Shown here piece after piece: positions 9,691 through 19,422 of a stretch of DNA of 64,000 bases. Under the pieces are notes generated by a model that was not told the DNA's origin, made no database searches, and saw nothing but the letters and a program-made list of their open reading frames with translations. Origin of the DNA: Channallabes apus. Taxonomy: Eukaryota; Chordata; Actinopteri; Siluriformes; Clariidae. The translations under genes and the position numbers were made by a program. Numbering within the stretch: position 1 is the first letter of the stretch; every line of letters starts with the position of its first letter. The stretch spans positions 30,254,754 through 30,318,753 of the forward strand of contig CM060124.1 in assembly GCA_030522415.1 (NCBI GenBank), given 5' to 3'.

Positions 9691-12525
9691 AAGATCATAT
9701 CTGACTTCTGAAAAGTATAAGTATGGAGTATGTAAGTATGTACTCAGTACTTGGTTTGGAACGCTTTTGCAGCAATTACCGCCTCAATGCGGTGTGGCGT
9801 GGAAGCAGCCTGTGGCACTGCTGAGGTGTTATGGAAGACCAGGATGCTTCAATAGCGGCCTTCAGCTCTTCTGAATTGTTCGGTCTCATGTCTCTCATCT
9901 TTCTCTTGGCAATGCTCCATAGATTCTCTATGGGGTTCAGGTCAGGCGAGTTTGATGGCCAATCAAGCACAGTAATCCTACGGCCATTGAACCAGGTTTT
10001 GGTGCTTTTGGCAGTGTGGGCAGGTGCCACATTCTGCTGGAAAATGAAGTCAGCATCCCCATAAAGCTAGTCTGTGAAAGGAAGCATGAATTGCTCCAAA
10101 ATCTCCTGGTAGATGACTGCATTGACACTGGACAATGAAGCACAGTGGACCAACACCAGCAGATGACATCGCTCCTCAAATCCACACAGACTGTGGAAAC
10201 ATCTCAATGGACTGTGCCTCTTCATTCTTCCTCCAAACTCAGGGTCTTTTTTTACCAAATGAGGTGCAAAAGTTGATCTCATCAGAAAAGAGGACTTTGG
10301 ACCACTGAGCAACAGACCAGTTCTTTTTTACTTCAGCCCAGGTAAGACTCTTCAGACATTGTTTGTTGTTCAGGAGCAGCTTGACCAGAGGAATAAGACA
10401 TTTGAAGCCCATGTCCAGGATCCATCTGTGTGTGGTGGCTCTTGAAGCACTGACTCCAGCCTCAGTCCACTCCTTGTGAAAGTCCCCAACACTTTTGAAT
10501 GGGCTTTTCCTGATAATCCTCTCCAGGCTGAGGTAATCTCTGCTGCTTGTGTACCTTTTTCTTCCACATAATGTTCTATTAATGTGCTTTGAAACAGCAC
10601 TTTGGGAACATTCAACTTCTTTTGCAATTACCTTTTTAGACTTATCCTCCTTATGGAGGATGACGGTTATGGTTTCTGCACAATTGTCAGGTCAGCAGTC
10701 TTTCCCATGATTGTGCTTCCTACTGAACCAGACTGAGAGACAATTTAAAGGCTCAGGAACCCTTTGCAGGTGTTTGGCTTAATTAACTAATTAGAATTGG
10801 ACACTTTGAGCCTAGAATATTGAATATTTTCACTATATTCTAATTTTCTGAGATTGTGGATTTGGGGGGTTTCATGAGCTGTAAGCCATAATCATCTTAA
10901 TTATGAAAAATCATGGCTGGAACTACAGTGGTGTGAAAGACTATTTGCCCCCTTCCTGATTTCTTATTCTTTTGCATGTTTGTCACACTTAAATGTTTCT
11001 GCTCATCAAAAACCGTTAACTATTAGTCAAAGATAACATAATTGAACACAAAAAGCATTTTTTAAATGAAGGTTTATGTTATTAATGGAGAAAAAAACTC
11101 CAAATCTACATGGACCTGTGTGAAAAAGTGATTGCCCCCCTTGTTAAAAAATAACTTAACTGTGGTTTATCACACATGAGTTCAATTTCTGTAGTCACCC
11201 CCAGGCCTGATTACTGCCACACCTGTTTCAATCAAGAAATCACTTAAGTAGGAGCTACCTGACACAGAGAAGTAGACCAAAAGCACCTCAAAAGCTAGAC
11301 ATCATGCCAAGATCCAAAGAAATTCAGGAACAAATGAGAACAAAAGTAATTGAGATCTATCAGTCTGGTAAAGGTTATAAAGCCATTTCTAAAGCTTATC
11401 CACAAATGGCAAAAACATGGAACAGTGGTGAACCTTCCCAGGAGTGGCCGGCCGACCAAGATTACCCCAAGAGAGCAGAGACAACTCATCCGAGAGGCCA
11501 CAAAAGACCCCAGGACAACATCTAAAGAACTGCAGGCCTCACTTGCCTTAATTAAGGTCAGTGTTCAAGACTCCACCATAAGAAAGAGACTTGGCAAAAA
11601 CGGACTGCATGGCAGATTTCCAAGGCGCAAACCACTTTTAAGCAGCAAGAACATTAAGGCTCATCTCAATTTTGCTAAAAAACATCTCAATGATTGCCAA
11701 AACTTTTGGGAAAATACCTTGTGGACCGACAAGGCAAAAGTTGAACTTTTGGAAGGTGCGTGTCCCGTTACTGTACATCTGGCGTAAAAGTAACACAGCA
11801 TTTCAGAAAAAGAACATCATACCAACAGTAAAATATGGTGATGGTAGTGTGATGGTCTGGGGTTGTTTTGCTGCTTCAGGACCTGGAAGGCTTGCTGTGA
11901 TAGATGGAACCATGAATTCTACTGTCTACCAAAAAATCCTGAAGGAGAATGTCCGGCCATCTGTTCATCAACTCAAGCTGAAGCGATCTTGGGTGCTGCA
12001 GCAGGACAATGACCCAAAACACACCAGCAAATCCACCTCTGAATGGCTGAAGAAAAACAAAATGAAGACTTTGGAGTGGCCTAGTCAAAGTCCTGACCTG
12101 AATCCTATTGAGATGTTGTGACATGACCTTAAAAAGGCGGTTCATGCTAGAAAACCCTCAAATAAAGCTGAATTACAACAATTCTGCAAAGATGAGTGGG
12201 CCAAAATTCCTCCATTTCACACAGGGCCATGTAGGTTTAGCTTTTTTTTCTACCTAAATAATAAAACCCCTCATTTAAAAACTGCATTTTGTGTTTACTT
12301 GTGTTATCTTTGACTAATAGTTAAATGTGTTTGATGATCAGAAACATTTTGTGTGACAAACATGCAAAAGAATAAGAAATCAGGAAAGGGGCAAATAGTT
12401 TTTCACGCCACTGTATCTTGCTTTGGATTTACTGAGTCTATCTCATATATTAGTTTCACCTTTTAAGTTCCATTACCAAATAAATGAACTTTTGCACGAT
12501 ATCCTAATTTTTCGAGTTTCACCCT
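9690..12525 (-). mobile_element. Tc1-like element split by a second Tc1
   Basis: Minus-strand transposase remnants cover 9770-10730 ([25 protein letters not shown]), with several stops. The internal end sequence (TCATGAGCTGTAAGCCATAA) stops at about 10923. The matching outer part resumes at 12414 (AGTCTATCTCATATATTAG ... AATTTTTCGAGTTTCACC), so the two halves were separated by the element at 10926-12413. The left terminal repeat is not intact. The split is inferred from the known order of these end sequences in related fish Tc1 copies. Confidence 0.7.
10926..12413 (+). mobile_element. Tc1-like element (CAGTGGTGTGAAA family), copy 1
   Basis: Inverted ends CAGTGGTGTGAAAGACTATT and ...AATAGTTTTTCACGCCACTG lie next to TA on both sides. 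The plus-strand transposase begins [10 protein letters not shown] at 11304 but has a deletion around residue 31, frameshifts near 11740-11790 and a stop at 12119 (TGA in the ...EMLW motif). DNA-binding, [11 protein letters not shown] and SPDLNPIE blocks are still visible. It is inactive. Related copies are at 20776-22310 and 35854-40407. Confidence 0.9.
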
Positions 12526-14391
12526 TACAAATAATTATACACAGGCATAAAACGGTTATGGTATAATATATTTCGGCTGTGTGACGCATCCTGTACTCTG
12601 CATTCCATTTGTAATATACTGTACCCGGTGTCTTCAAACCCTTGAGTGTGCACTTCCAAGTCAGGTTCGTTCTTTGGGTGCTTGGAATTAGGATACGGCA
12701 TGACAACCTTTCTGGATTCTTCATTTCTGAAGCGAGGGGCATGCCACTTAAAACTGGCAGTATTTTATGGTAAGTTAATATGAGTTTTTACCTAAATTTT
12801 AAATGTTGTAGTTGTGGCAGGAGCAAGCTCATTTCCATGTTCATTCACTTTTCCACCATCGCACTTCGATATGGGGCTTTGGGGAGCTTACATTTTTATT
12901 TCTGTGACAACAGTTGACTATACTGTTCTTTATCAGAAAAGTATGTTTCGTTAGCACATACTGTTTGAATAAAATCGTAAATTAAATGAATGTAATCCTA
13001 AATGTAAATTTAGGCAAATTATTAAGTATTCTTCACTAAAGTCGAAGTTCTGAAGAGCTGAAAGTCTGTTGGCACATTTATATAATATTTTATATTATAC
13101 CCAACAGTTGTTTTATTCGTTGGCGAATTCTTCATTTCTGACTGGATCGCGCTCAGGGCACTTTTTACTTATTCTTAGTAAGTTGTAGTTGAAGCAAGCA
13201 TATTTTATTGTTCAAAATAAATACTTTGATATGGGGGTGGGGTTAATGTTTTTTTCTCATTAAGTTTTTTTTTATTATTAAAAAAATAAGAAAAATTGAC
13301 CATCATTATTAGAAAAAGAGCTACATCTGCTTCTTTTTGAAATATTCAGTATAAGTTGTAAATTCATCACTTAAATATTCTATTCATCTATGGTTTGTTG
13401 AGAATTTGAAAGAGGGGAATGTTTCAAATTAAATCCAAATGGATCGCCGTATCCTGTTATCCCATACACATTACATCTTGAGATAAATTAGTCAGAATAT
13501 ACACTAAATTCATGTTCACATCACGTACATTATTTTGTGTATTTACAAGGAGAACATGTTTCGCATTAAATACATACATGATTCACAAAAATGCTTAACT
13601 TAAATGTCTGTTATATTGCAGCATTAAGTGATGGTGTGTAATCAACAGGTGGACAAACATCATGGAATATCTGCAAAATATGGAGATGACTGGAGCATTG
13701 TTCCACATTTTGTGCCTTGGTAATGAGACAAGGAGACGAGCTGCCAGACCTTTGCGATTGTTTGAGGCATTGCCATTGAGACTGTCAATGCTTGTTTTAA
13801 TGTTGTTTTTTTTTTTTTACAACCCAAAGCAGTGTCTTCCCACCTGGTAGTATACTGGATACCAGATTGATGGACATGAGTGCACATCTGTCAAATTTTT
13901 GAGGCCAGATTTTTTTAGCCGACATTTAATCAATCATATTATAATGTTCATGGTTCTAAATGTCATTTTGAAAGTAACTTAAATAGTAGTAGTTAAACTA
14001 ATAGTTACATAACTAATAGTTAAAATATTAAGATGGGGTCTGTTTAATGTTATGTTGGCATTATAAGATTTGTATCAAAAACTTGTCAAAAAAGTGTTTA
14101 AACATTGTATAATGTAAATCCAATTCAAATTCATATTTACAGGGGCCTCTTAGATTTATTGTTTCACAGAGAGTGTTTATGTTACATTTATTTTATATTT
14201 ATGTAAAAAAAATTTTATACTTAACAAATTGTAACCTTGGGATTTATACAGGATGCGTTACACAGCCGAAATGGTTGAGCTTGAAATGGTCAGTCATGTG
14301 ACACCACACAGCAACATCTATACTTTAATTTCATTTATCCAGCACTTAACATTTACCCCAGCTAGACTGTTAATTTTACTCACTATATATA

Positions 14392-14394
<3 letters not shown>
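12526..14394. other. AT-rich region bounded by an inverted repeat
   Basis: No recognised gene. A 25-bp sequence (TTTCGGCTGTGT...CCTGTA) at 12571-12595 is repeated in inverted form at 14247-14271 with one mismatch, so the 1.7 kb may be a decayed DNA element. Short imperfect direct repeats (ATTCTTCATTTCTGA, and GTTGTAGTTG ... GATATGGGG) recur about 430 bp apart near 12.7-12.9 and 13.1-13.25 kb. A minus-strand frame at 12742-12473 is open but matches no family I know. Confidence 0.4.

Positions 14395-14446
<52 letters not shown>
14395..14446. repeat. (TA)n microsatellite
   Basis: An uninterrupted TA run of about 50 bp. The open frame across it is only an artefact of the repeat. Confidence 0.95.
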
Positions 14447-14448
<2 letters not shown>

Positions 14449-16359
14449 TTTTTTCCCGTACTGCCTTCCAAGATTCTGTCAGGTTTAATGGCTATGTGGC
14501 AATATCACATAACCATATGCTGATTTTGTGTTTATTTCTTCATGTGTGTATTATATATATATTTTTATTTTAAATGATTTAAGAACACAGTTATTTGCTT
14601 ACACTAAAATAAAATAAAAATTGGTTATTTTTAAATAAAACTTAGGTTATAAATGATTTTAATTATTTTTACTTCATTAAAGAACACAATAATTTGTATA
14701 AATTTATACTAATTGTTGTTATTGTGTATTTATATTTATTTATTATAGAATTTAAGCTGTATTATTATTATTATTATTATTGTTGCTGTTGTTTACTATT
14801 TAATATTTTACCATTTTGTCGCTCAGTGCTCAAGAGCTTGGAGTGACGTCACATTTAACTGGAACATCTGTTTCTGCGCATGTGTGTGCTGCTGCCACCA
14901 GGGGGAGACAAAGAGCTCCCTCTCTGTAATTAGTGGTAACCAGCTCCCCCTGTGACTAGACTGTCTACACACAGTAAGGGCTATTTACAGGTTGTTCAGA
15001 TGCCCAAGGTGTGTACCGATCGTCCTGAAGTACCCTGCGAAGTACACTCCACAGTGTGATCAGCCAGGTTAAGTCTGATTCCAAAGTGCAGGGAGCTGAA
15101 AATGTTCAGTTCAAAGGAACTGCGAACAGTGTAGAGAACAAGTGAAAAACAGGTGTTGACTTCACCAGAAAAGGAAATGAAAAAAAAAATTGCATCTCGC
15201 TGGAGTGTGAAAAAAATGGAGCTCGAATAAGGATTTATATATTTCCCACTGCGCAATGGGGCGTTGTAGCGACGTCATTCCATGTCATTTTGGACGTCCA
15301 ATTTCCGTCCATTGATGGGGTTGTTTTGTAACGCCAGGCGACGTCTTTTTTTCGACGTCTACCGCACGTCTAATGTTGACTCCACCAAATTGCTTCGCCA
15401 GCTGACGGCGCTGTAGCTTGCCTCAGCACTTGCGCAGCGTCACCGTTGCTGGGATCTTCAACTTTGATCGCGCTGCGTCGCTCGCTATCGTGGAGATACG
15501 AGTTGGATTGATTGCTTCCCAATGTTAATGGCTGGGAGTACTTTATTCACCACAGCACGCACGGGAAACACATTCACTCGAGAACCAAACCCAATTCAGC
15601 CTTAGCATGAAGCGGAATACATTCAACAGGTCTCTCACACACACATACTCAACACACCTAAACTTGGCCGAAGCCATTACCCCAAAAACATTTCCTCATC
15701 AGGTGACCAAAGCAACCCGCCGCAAAGCATGACGGTCGTCAGCCGCTGCCCCGCCCACGCCACAATATGTTTTTCTTTTTTACATTTTCCTGTTTTCCTT
15801 TAACAGATTTTATTTTATTTAAAGCCTATAATCAAGTTATTTATGTTTTTATTTTATATTGTATTACATATATGTATATATCGTGGCGTGGGCGGGGCAG
15901 CGACTGACGACCGACATGCTTAGCGGCGGGTTACTTCACCCTCTTGGGGAAATGTCTTTTGTCTAAGTCAGATTAGGTCAAATGTTGAACGTCAAGATGA
16001 CGTCCAAGTTGGGTCATGGTTGGACGTCCAAATAGTGGACCTGGTAAATCAGACTTAGAGTGCGTTGGAACAAATCAAACTTCACTTTGTTAATCTACTA
16101 TACTCAGTTCATAGAGGAGAGAAATTTGTTCTGCAAAGTAACGAGCCATAAGTACATCACATTTATACTGAATTAGAATATTACTTGTGCTGTATGATTT
16201 TACTACAACTGATAAACAAATGAAAACTACACAACTTGAAACAGAAACCAACACAAACTTGTCTGTACATACAGCATATTTAGTGAACGCTTCCAGTCTC
16301 TTTGTGTTAAACCACATCATTTACAGTTACTTCCTCTGCAGAATGATGGGATTTTATTA
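14447..16359. other. Repeat-rich intergenic DNA with a large hairpin
   Basis: No gene recognised. There is a perfect CRE palindrome (TGACGTCA) near 14845. A block at 14985-15256 has a minus-strand open frame of a kind I associate with a fish repeat but cannot name. From 15280 to 16060 the sequence is rich in TGGACGTCCA-type palindromes and contains a long inverted repeat (about 15680-15770 with 15880-15965). Confidence 0.4.
15680..15965. repeat. Long imperfect inverted repeat (palindromic MITE-like)
   Basis: The arm around AACCCGCCGCAAAGCATGAC ... CCCGCCCACGCCACAATAT pairs with ATATCGTGGCGTGGGCGGGG ... TTAGCGGCGGGTT. The core arms of about 55 bp differ at only a few positions and weaker pairing extends outward on both sides (ACATTTCC ... 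GGGTGA). The loop is about 110 bp of AT-rich DNA. Confidence 0.75.
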
Positions 16360-16393
16360 CAAACCGGATTCCAAAAAAGTTGGGACCCTAAAC

Positions 16394-16746
16394 ATTCATT
16401 CATCTTCTATACCGCTTTATCCTTATATACAGGGTCGCGGGGGGCCTGGAGCCTATCCCTGGAGGCTTAGGGCACAAGGCGGGGTACACCCTGGACAGGG
16501 TGCCAATACATCACAGGGCACACACACATATTCACACACTATGGTCAATTTTAGGAACGCCAATCAGCCTAATCTGCATATCTTTGGACTGTGGGAGGAA
16601 ACCGGAGTACCCGGAGGAAACCCACCAAGCACGGGGACAACATGCAAACTCCATGCACACAGAGACGGGAATCGAGCCTGGCTGGGAATCGAACCCAGAC
16701 CCTGGAGGTGCAAGGCGACAGTGCTAACCACTACACCACCGTGCCT
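16394..16746 (-). repeat. tRNA-headed SINE, copy 2
   Basis: Same unit as at 8290-8657, minus strand, with A-box and B-box regions at its right end and CATTCATC at its left end. It is flanked by a perfect 11-bp target duplication, GGACCCTAAAC, at 16383-16393 and 16747-16757, inside the left terminal repeat of the Tc1 element. Confidence 0.92.
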
Positions 16747-17075
16747 GGACCCTAAACAAATTGTGAATAAAAACTGAATGCAATGATGTGGAGATGGCAA
16801 ATGTCAATATTTTATTCAGAATAGAACATAGATGACATATCAAAAGGTTAATCTGAGAAAATGTGTCATTTTAAAAGAAAAATACGTTGATTTGAAATTT
16901 CACGGTGTCAACAAATCCCAAAAAAGTTGGGACTAAGTAGCAATAAGAGGCTGGAAAAAGTAAATTTGAGCATAACGAAGAGCTGGAAGACCAATTAACA
17001 GTAATTAGGTTAATTGGCAACATGATTGGGTATAAAAAGAGCTTCTCAGAGTGGCAGTGTCTCTCAGAAGTCAAG

Positions 17076-18098
17076 ATGGGTAGAGGATCACCAATTCCCA
17101 CAATGTTGCGCAGAAAGATAGTGGAGCAATATCAGAAAGGTGTTACCCAGCGAAAAATTGCAAAGACTTTGCAGTTATCATCATCAACTGTGCATAATAT
17201 CATCCGAAGATTCAGAGAATCTGGAACAATCTCTGTGCGTAAGGGTCAAGGGCGTAAAACCATACTCGATGCCCGTGATCTCCGGGCCCTTAAACAACAC
17301 TGCACCACAAACAGTTATGCTACTGTAAAGGAAATCACAGAATGGGCTCAGGAATACTTCCAGAAACCATCGTCAGTGAACACAATCCACCGTGCCATCC
17401 GCCGTCGCCAGCTGAAACTCTACAGTGCAAAGAAGAAGCCATTTCTAAGCAAGATCCACAAGCACAGGTGTTTTCATTGGGCCAGGGATCATTTAAAATG
17501 GAGTGTGGCAAAATGGAAGACTGTTCTGTGGTCAGACGAGTCACGATTCGAAGTTCTTATTGGAAATGTGGGACGCCATGTCATCCGGACCAAAGAGGAC
17601 AAGGACAACACAAGTTGTTATCAATGCTCAGTTCAGAAGCCTGCATCTCTGATGGTATGGGGTTGCATGAGTGCGTGTGGCATCGGCAGCTTGCATGTCT
17701 GGAAAGGCACCATCAATGCAGGAAAATATATTCAGGTTCTAGAACAACATATGCTTCCATCCAGACATCATCTCTTTCAGGGAAGACCCTGCATTTTTCA
17801 ACAAGATAATGCCAGACCACATTCTGCATCAATCACAACATCATGGCTGCGTAGGAGAAGGATCCGGGTACTGAAATGGCCAGTCTGCAGTCCAGATCTT
17901 TCCCCTATAGAGAACATTTGGCGCATCATAAAGAGGAAGGTGCGACAAAGAAGGCCCAAGACGATTGAACAGTTAGAGGCCTGTATTAGACAAGAATGGG
18001 AGAGCATTCCTATTTCTAAACTTGAGAAACTGGTCTCCTCGGTCCCCAGACGTCTGTTGAGTGTTGTAAGAAGAAGGGGAGATGCCACACACTGGTGA
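17076..18098 (+). CDS. Tc1-type transposase, open full-length frame
   Basis: An open frame of 340 residues starting MGRGSPIPTMLRRK, the usual length of Tc1 transposases. The N-terminal half holds the bipartite paired-like DNA-binding region (helix-turn-helix around QRKIAKTLQLSSSTVHNII) with a GRKT hook. The catalytic DDE triad is present: WSDESRF, QQDNARPH and SPDLSPIENIW, with 34 residues between the second Asp and Glu (DD34E). The enzyme cuts and pastes the element at TA sites. I chose the inner Met over the upstream one at 17022 because family members begin there. No stop or frameshift is visible, but the left end of the element is disrupted by a SINE. Confidence 0.9.
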   Translation: MGRGSPIPTMLRRKIVEQYQKGVTQRKIAKTLQLSSSTVHNIIRRFRESGTISVRKGQGRKTILDARDLRALKQHCTTNSYATVKEITEWAQEYFQKPSSVNTIHRAIRRRQLKLYSAKKKPFLSKIHKHRCFHWARDHLKWSVAKWKTVLWSDESRFEVLIGNVGRHVIRTKEDKDNTSCYQCSVQKPASLMVWGCMSACGIGSLHVWKGTINAGKYIQVLEQHMLPSRHHLFQGRPCIFQQDNARPHSASITTSWLRRRRIRVLKWPVCSPDLSPIENIWRIIKRKVRQRRPKTIEQLEACIRQEWESIPISKLEKLVSSVPRRLLSVVRRRGDATHW

Positions 18099-18308
18099 AA
18101 ATGGGGATTTTTGGGATTTGTTGACACCATGACATTTTGATTCACCATATTTTTCCCTTAAAATTATACATTTTCTCAGTTTAAACTTTTGTTCCGTGAT
18201 TTATGTTCTATTCTGAGTAAAATATTGACATTTGCCATCTCCATATCATTGCATTCAGTTTTTATTCACAATTTCTTTAGTGTCCCAACTTTTTTGGAAT
18301 CCGGTTTG

Positions 18309-18842
18309 CACTAAAGCCTCAGACTTGTTTCAAATTAAAGTTTAAGAACATTTTCAACATGTTGAATTGGCATCCAGGGTAGTCTGGTGAACCAGGTAAG
18401 AGAGAATGAAAATGGTGATATTGTTCTCTGCAGCAGACCTGAACACATTTTCTGTATTTGAAAACATGAATATAAACTCAGTAATTACACTCAACCTTTT
18501 ATACATTTATTTTCTCTAACAAAATGGAGGTTTGAGCAATAAACGATAAATAAATAGCTTTAAAGAAACTCTTTCAAATTCATTCAAACAGCAGTAAATC
18601 CACAGTGGCACAGAATGGCAAAGCATCACTTTGTCCTTTATTATACAGTAAGTGCTGGTGTAGTAAGAGTGTGGTCTCACAACTTCCATACAGAATGTTT
18701 ACAGTAATTAAACTGCCACTTCCTGTGATATTAGCGAGTCTTAAACCATAATGAGTTTCATGTGTGTAAACATCCCAGGCATTATGATGATAACTCAATA
18801 AAACTCATCTGCACTGTGGGTGAATGAGGTGTGAAAGCATCA
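18309..18842. other. Intergenic / 3' UTR of the CD22-like tail
   Basis: No other gene seen. On the minus strand this would be the 3' flank of the terminal exon at 18843-18909. An AATAAA in that direction is at 18637-18642, about 200 nt past the stop, and is a plausible polyadenylation signal. Confidence 0.4.
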
Positions 18843-18909
18843 TCAGGCCGTTTTCACAGAGCTGTAGATTACAGAATCGTCCTCCTCCTGCTGCTCAGTG
18901 TGGACATGC
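18843..18909 (-). CDS. CD22-like terminal exon with ITIM (VIYSSV)
   Basis: Minus-strand acceptor GTAATTTCAG is followed by a 67-nt exon ending in TGA; read after one split-codon base it gives EEDDSVIYSSVKTA. VIYSSV fits the ITIM consensus, the docking site for SHP-type phosphatases in inhibitory receptors. Its entry phase (one base completing a codon) does not fit the stop-ended exons at 19.2-19.5 kb, and the exon that should precede it was not found. It may be an alternative tail of the gene at 28.9-33.5 kb or the end of a lost paralogue. Confidence 0.65.
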
Positions 18910-19170
18910 CTGAAATTACACACACACCTGTTTATCACACACACATTCTGCATGTTAGATTGCTTTTACACCACACTTTGTGCTTTCTCACTAACACACT
19001 TACATTTAAAGATATAAGAGAGGCTGGTGAGGAAACGACTATTTATAGCTGCGATAACGTCACTGAGACCAGGAACACACTCCATTCACAGATGCTCAAG
19101 CACGTAAAAAATAATTATAAAATAACTTTACATAACTTAAATCGCATGGTACTTTCTGAAGCCTTAATTA

Positions 19171-19314
19171 TTAAAGTTTGATGTTTTCATGCGAACTGTT
19201 TGTTGGGTTCACTACTTGGTTTGTTGGTTTGACGCACACAGACGCATAAGTCATTCCTCCTTCATCTAACACTTCATGATCAGGCTGAGGAACTTGGTTT
19301 AGCTGTGCTGTGAC
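19171..19314 (-). CDS. CD22-like alternative tail exon (MTYASV)
   Basis: A good acceptor (CTCCTCTCTCTCCAAG) opens a phase-0 frame of 47 residues with DEGGMTYASVCVKP and a TAA stop. It is a diverged duplicate of the exon at 19423-19530 (QLNQV.. against QLHQV..; TYASV in both). Met at the -2 position weakens the ITIM. It could be spliced to 28973-29027, whose donor is phase 0. Confidence 0.5.
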   Translation of the reverse strand, partial: VTAQLNQVPQPDHEVLDEGGMTYASVCVKPTNQVVNPTNSSHENIKL

Positions 19315-19422
19315 CTTGGAGAGAGAGGAGCACTGCTAACAGTGTATGTTCATACAATCCTCATATTGCTAAATAATTCATTAAGTAATTAATTGATTGA
19401 TTAATTCATTCATTTAATTAAT

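Larger units (their letters stand above)
16360..18308 (+). mobile_element. Tc1-like element (CAAACCGGATTCC family), nearly intact
   Basis: The ends CAAACCGGATTCCAAAAAAG (16360) and CTTTTTTGGAATCCGGTTTG (to 18308) are inverted repeats. The left one follows TA; the right is followed by CA, a likely mutated TA. Second inner copies (CAACAAATCCCAAAAAAGTT near 16908 and GGGATTTTTGGGATTTGTTG near 18105) give the IR/DR layout. The left terminal repeat is interrupted by a SINE. Confidence 0.92.

Noticed and set aside
14253..14573. 106-codon frame on the plus strand
   Set aside because: Half of it is translated TA repeat (IYIYIY); no family features.
18990..19100. Plus-strand exon reading with an ITIM-like tyrosine (also at 3585-3665)
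   Set aside because: The frame is short, and the minus strand here carries well-formed terminal exons. The plus reading lacks a matching gene.
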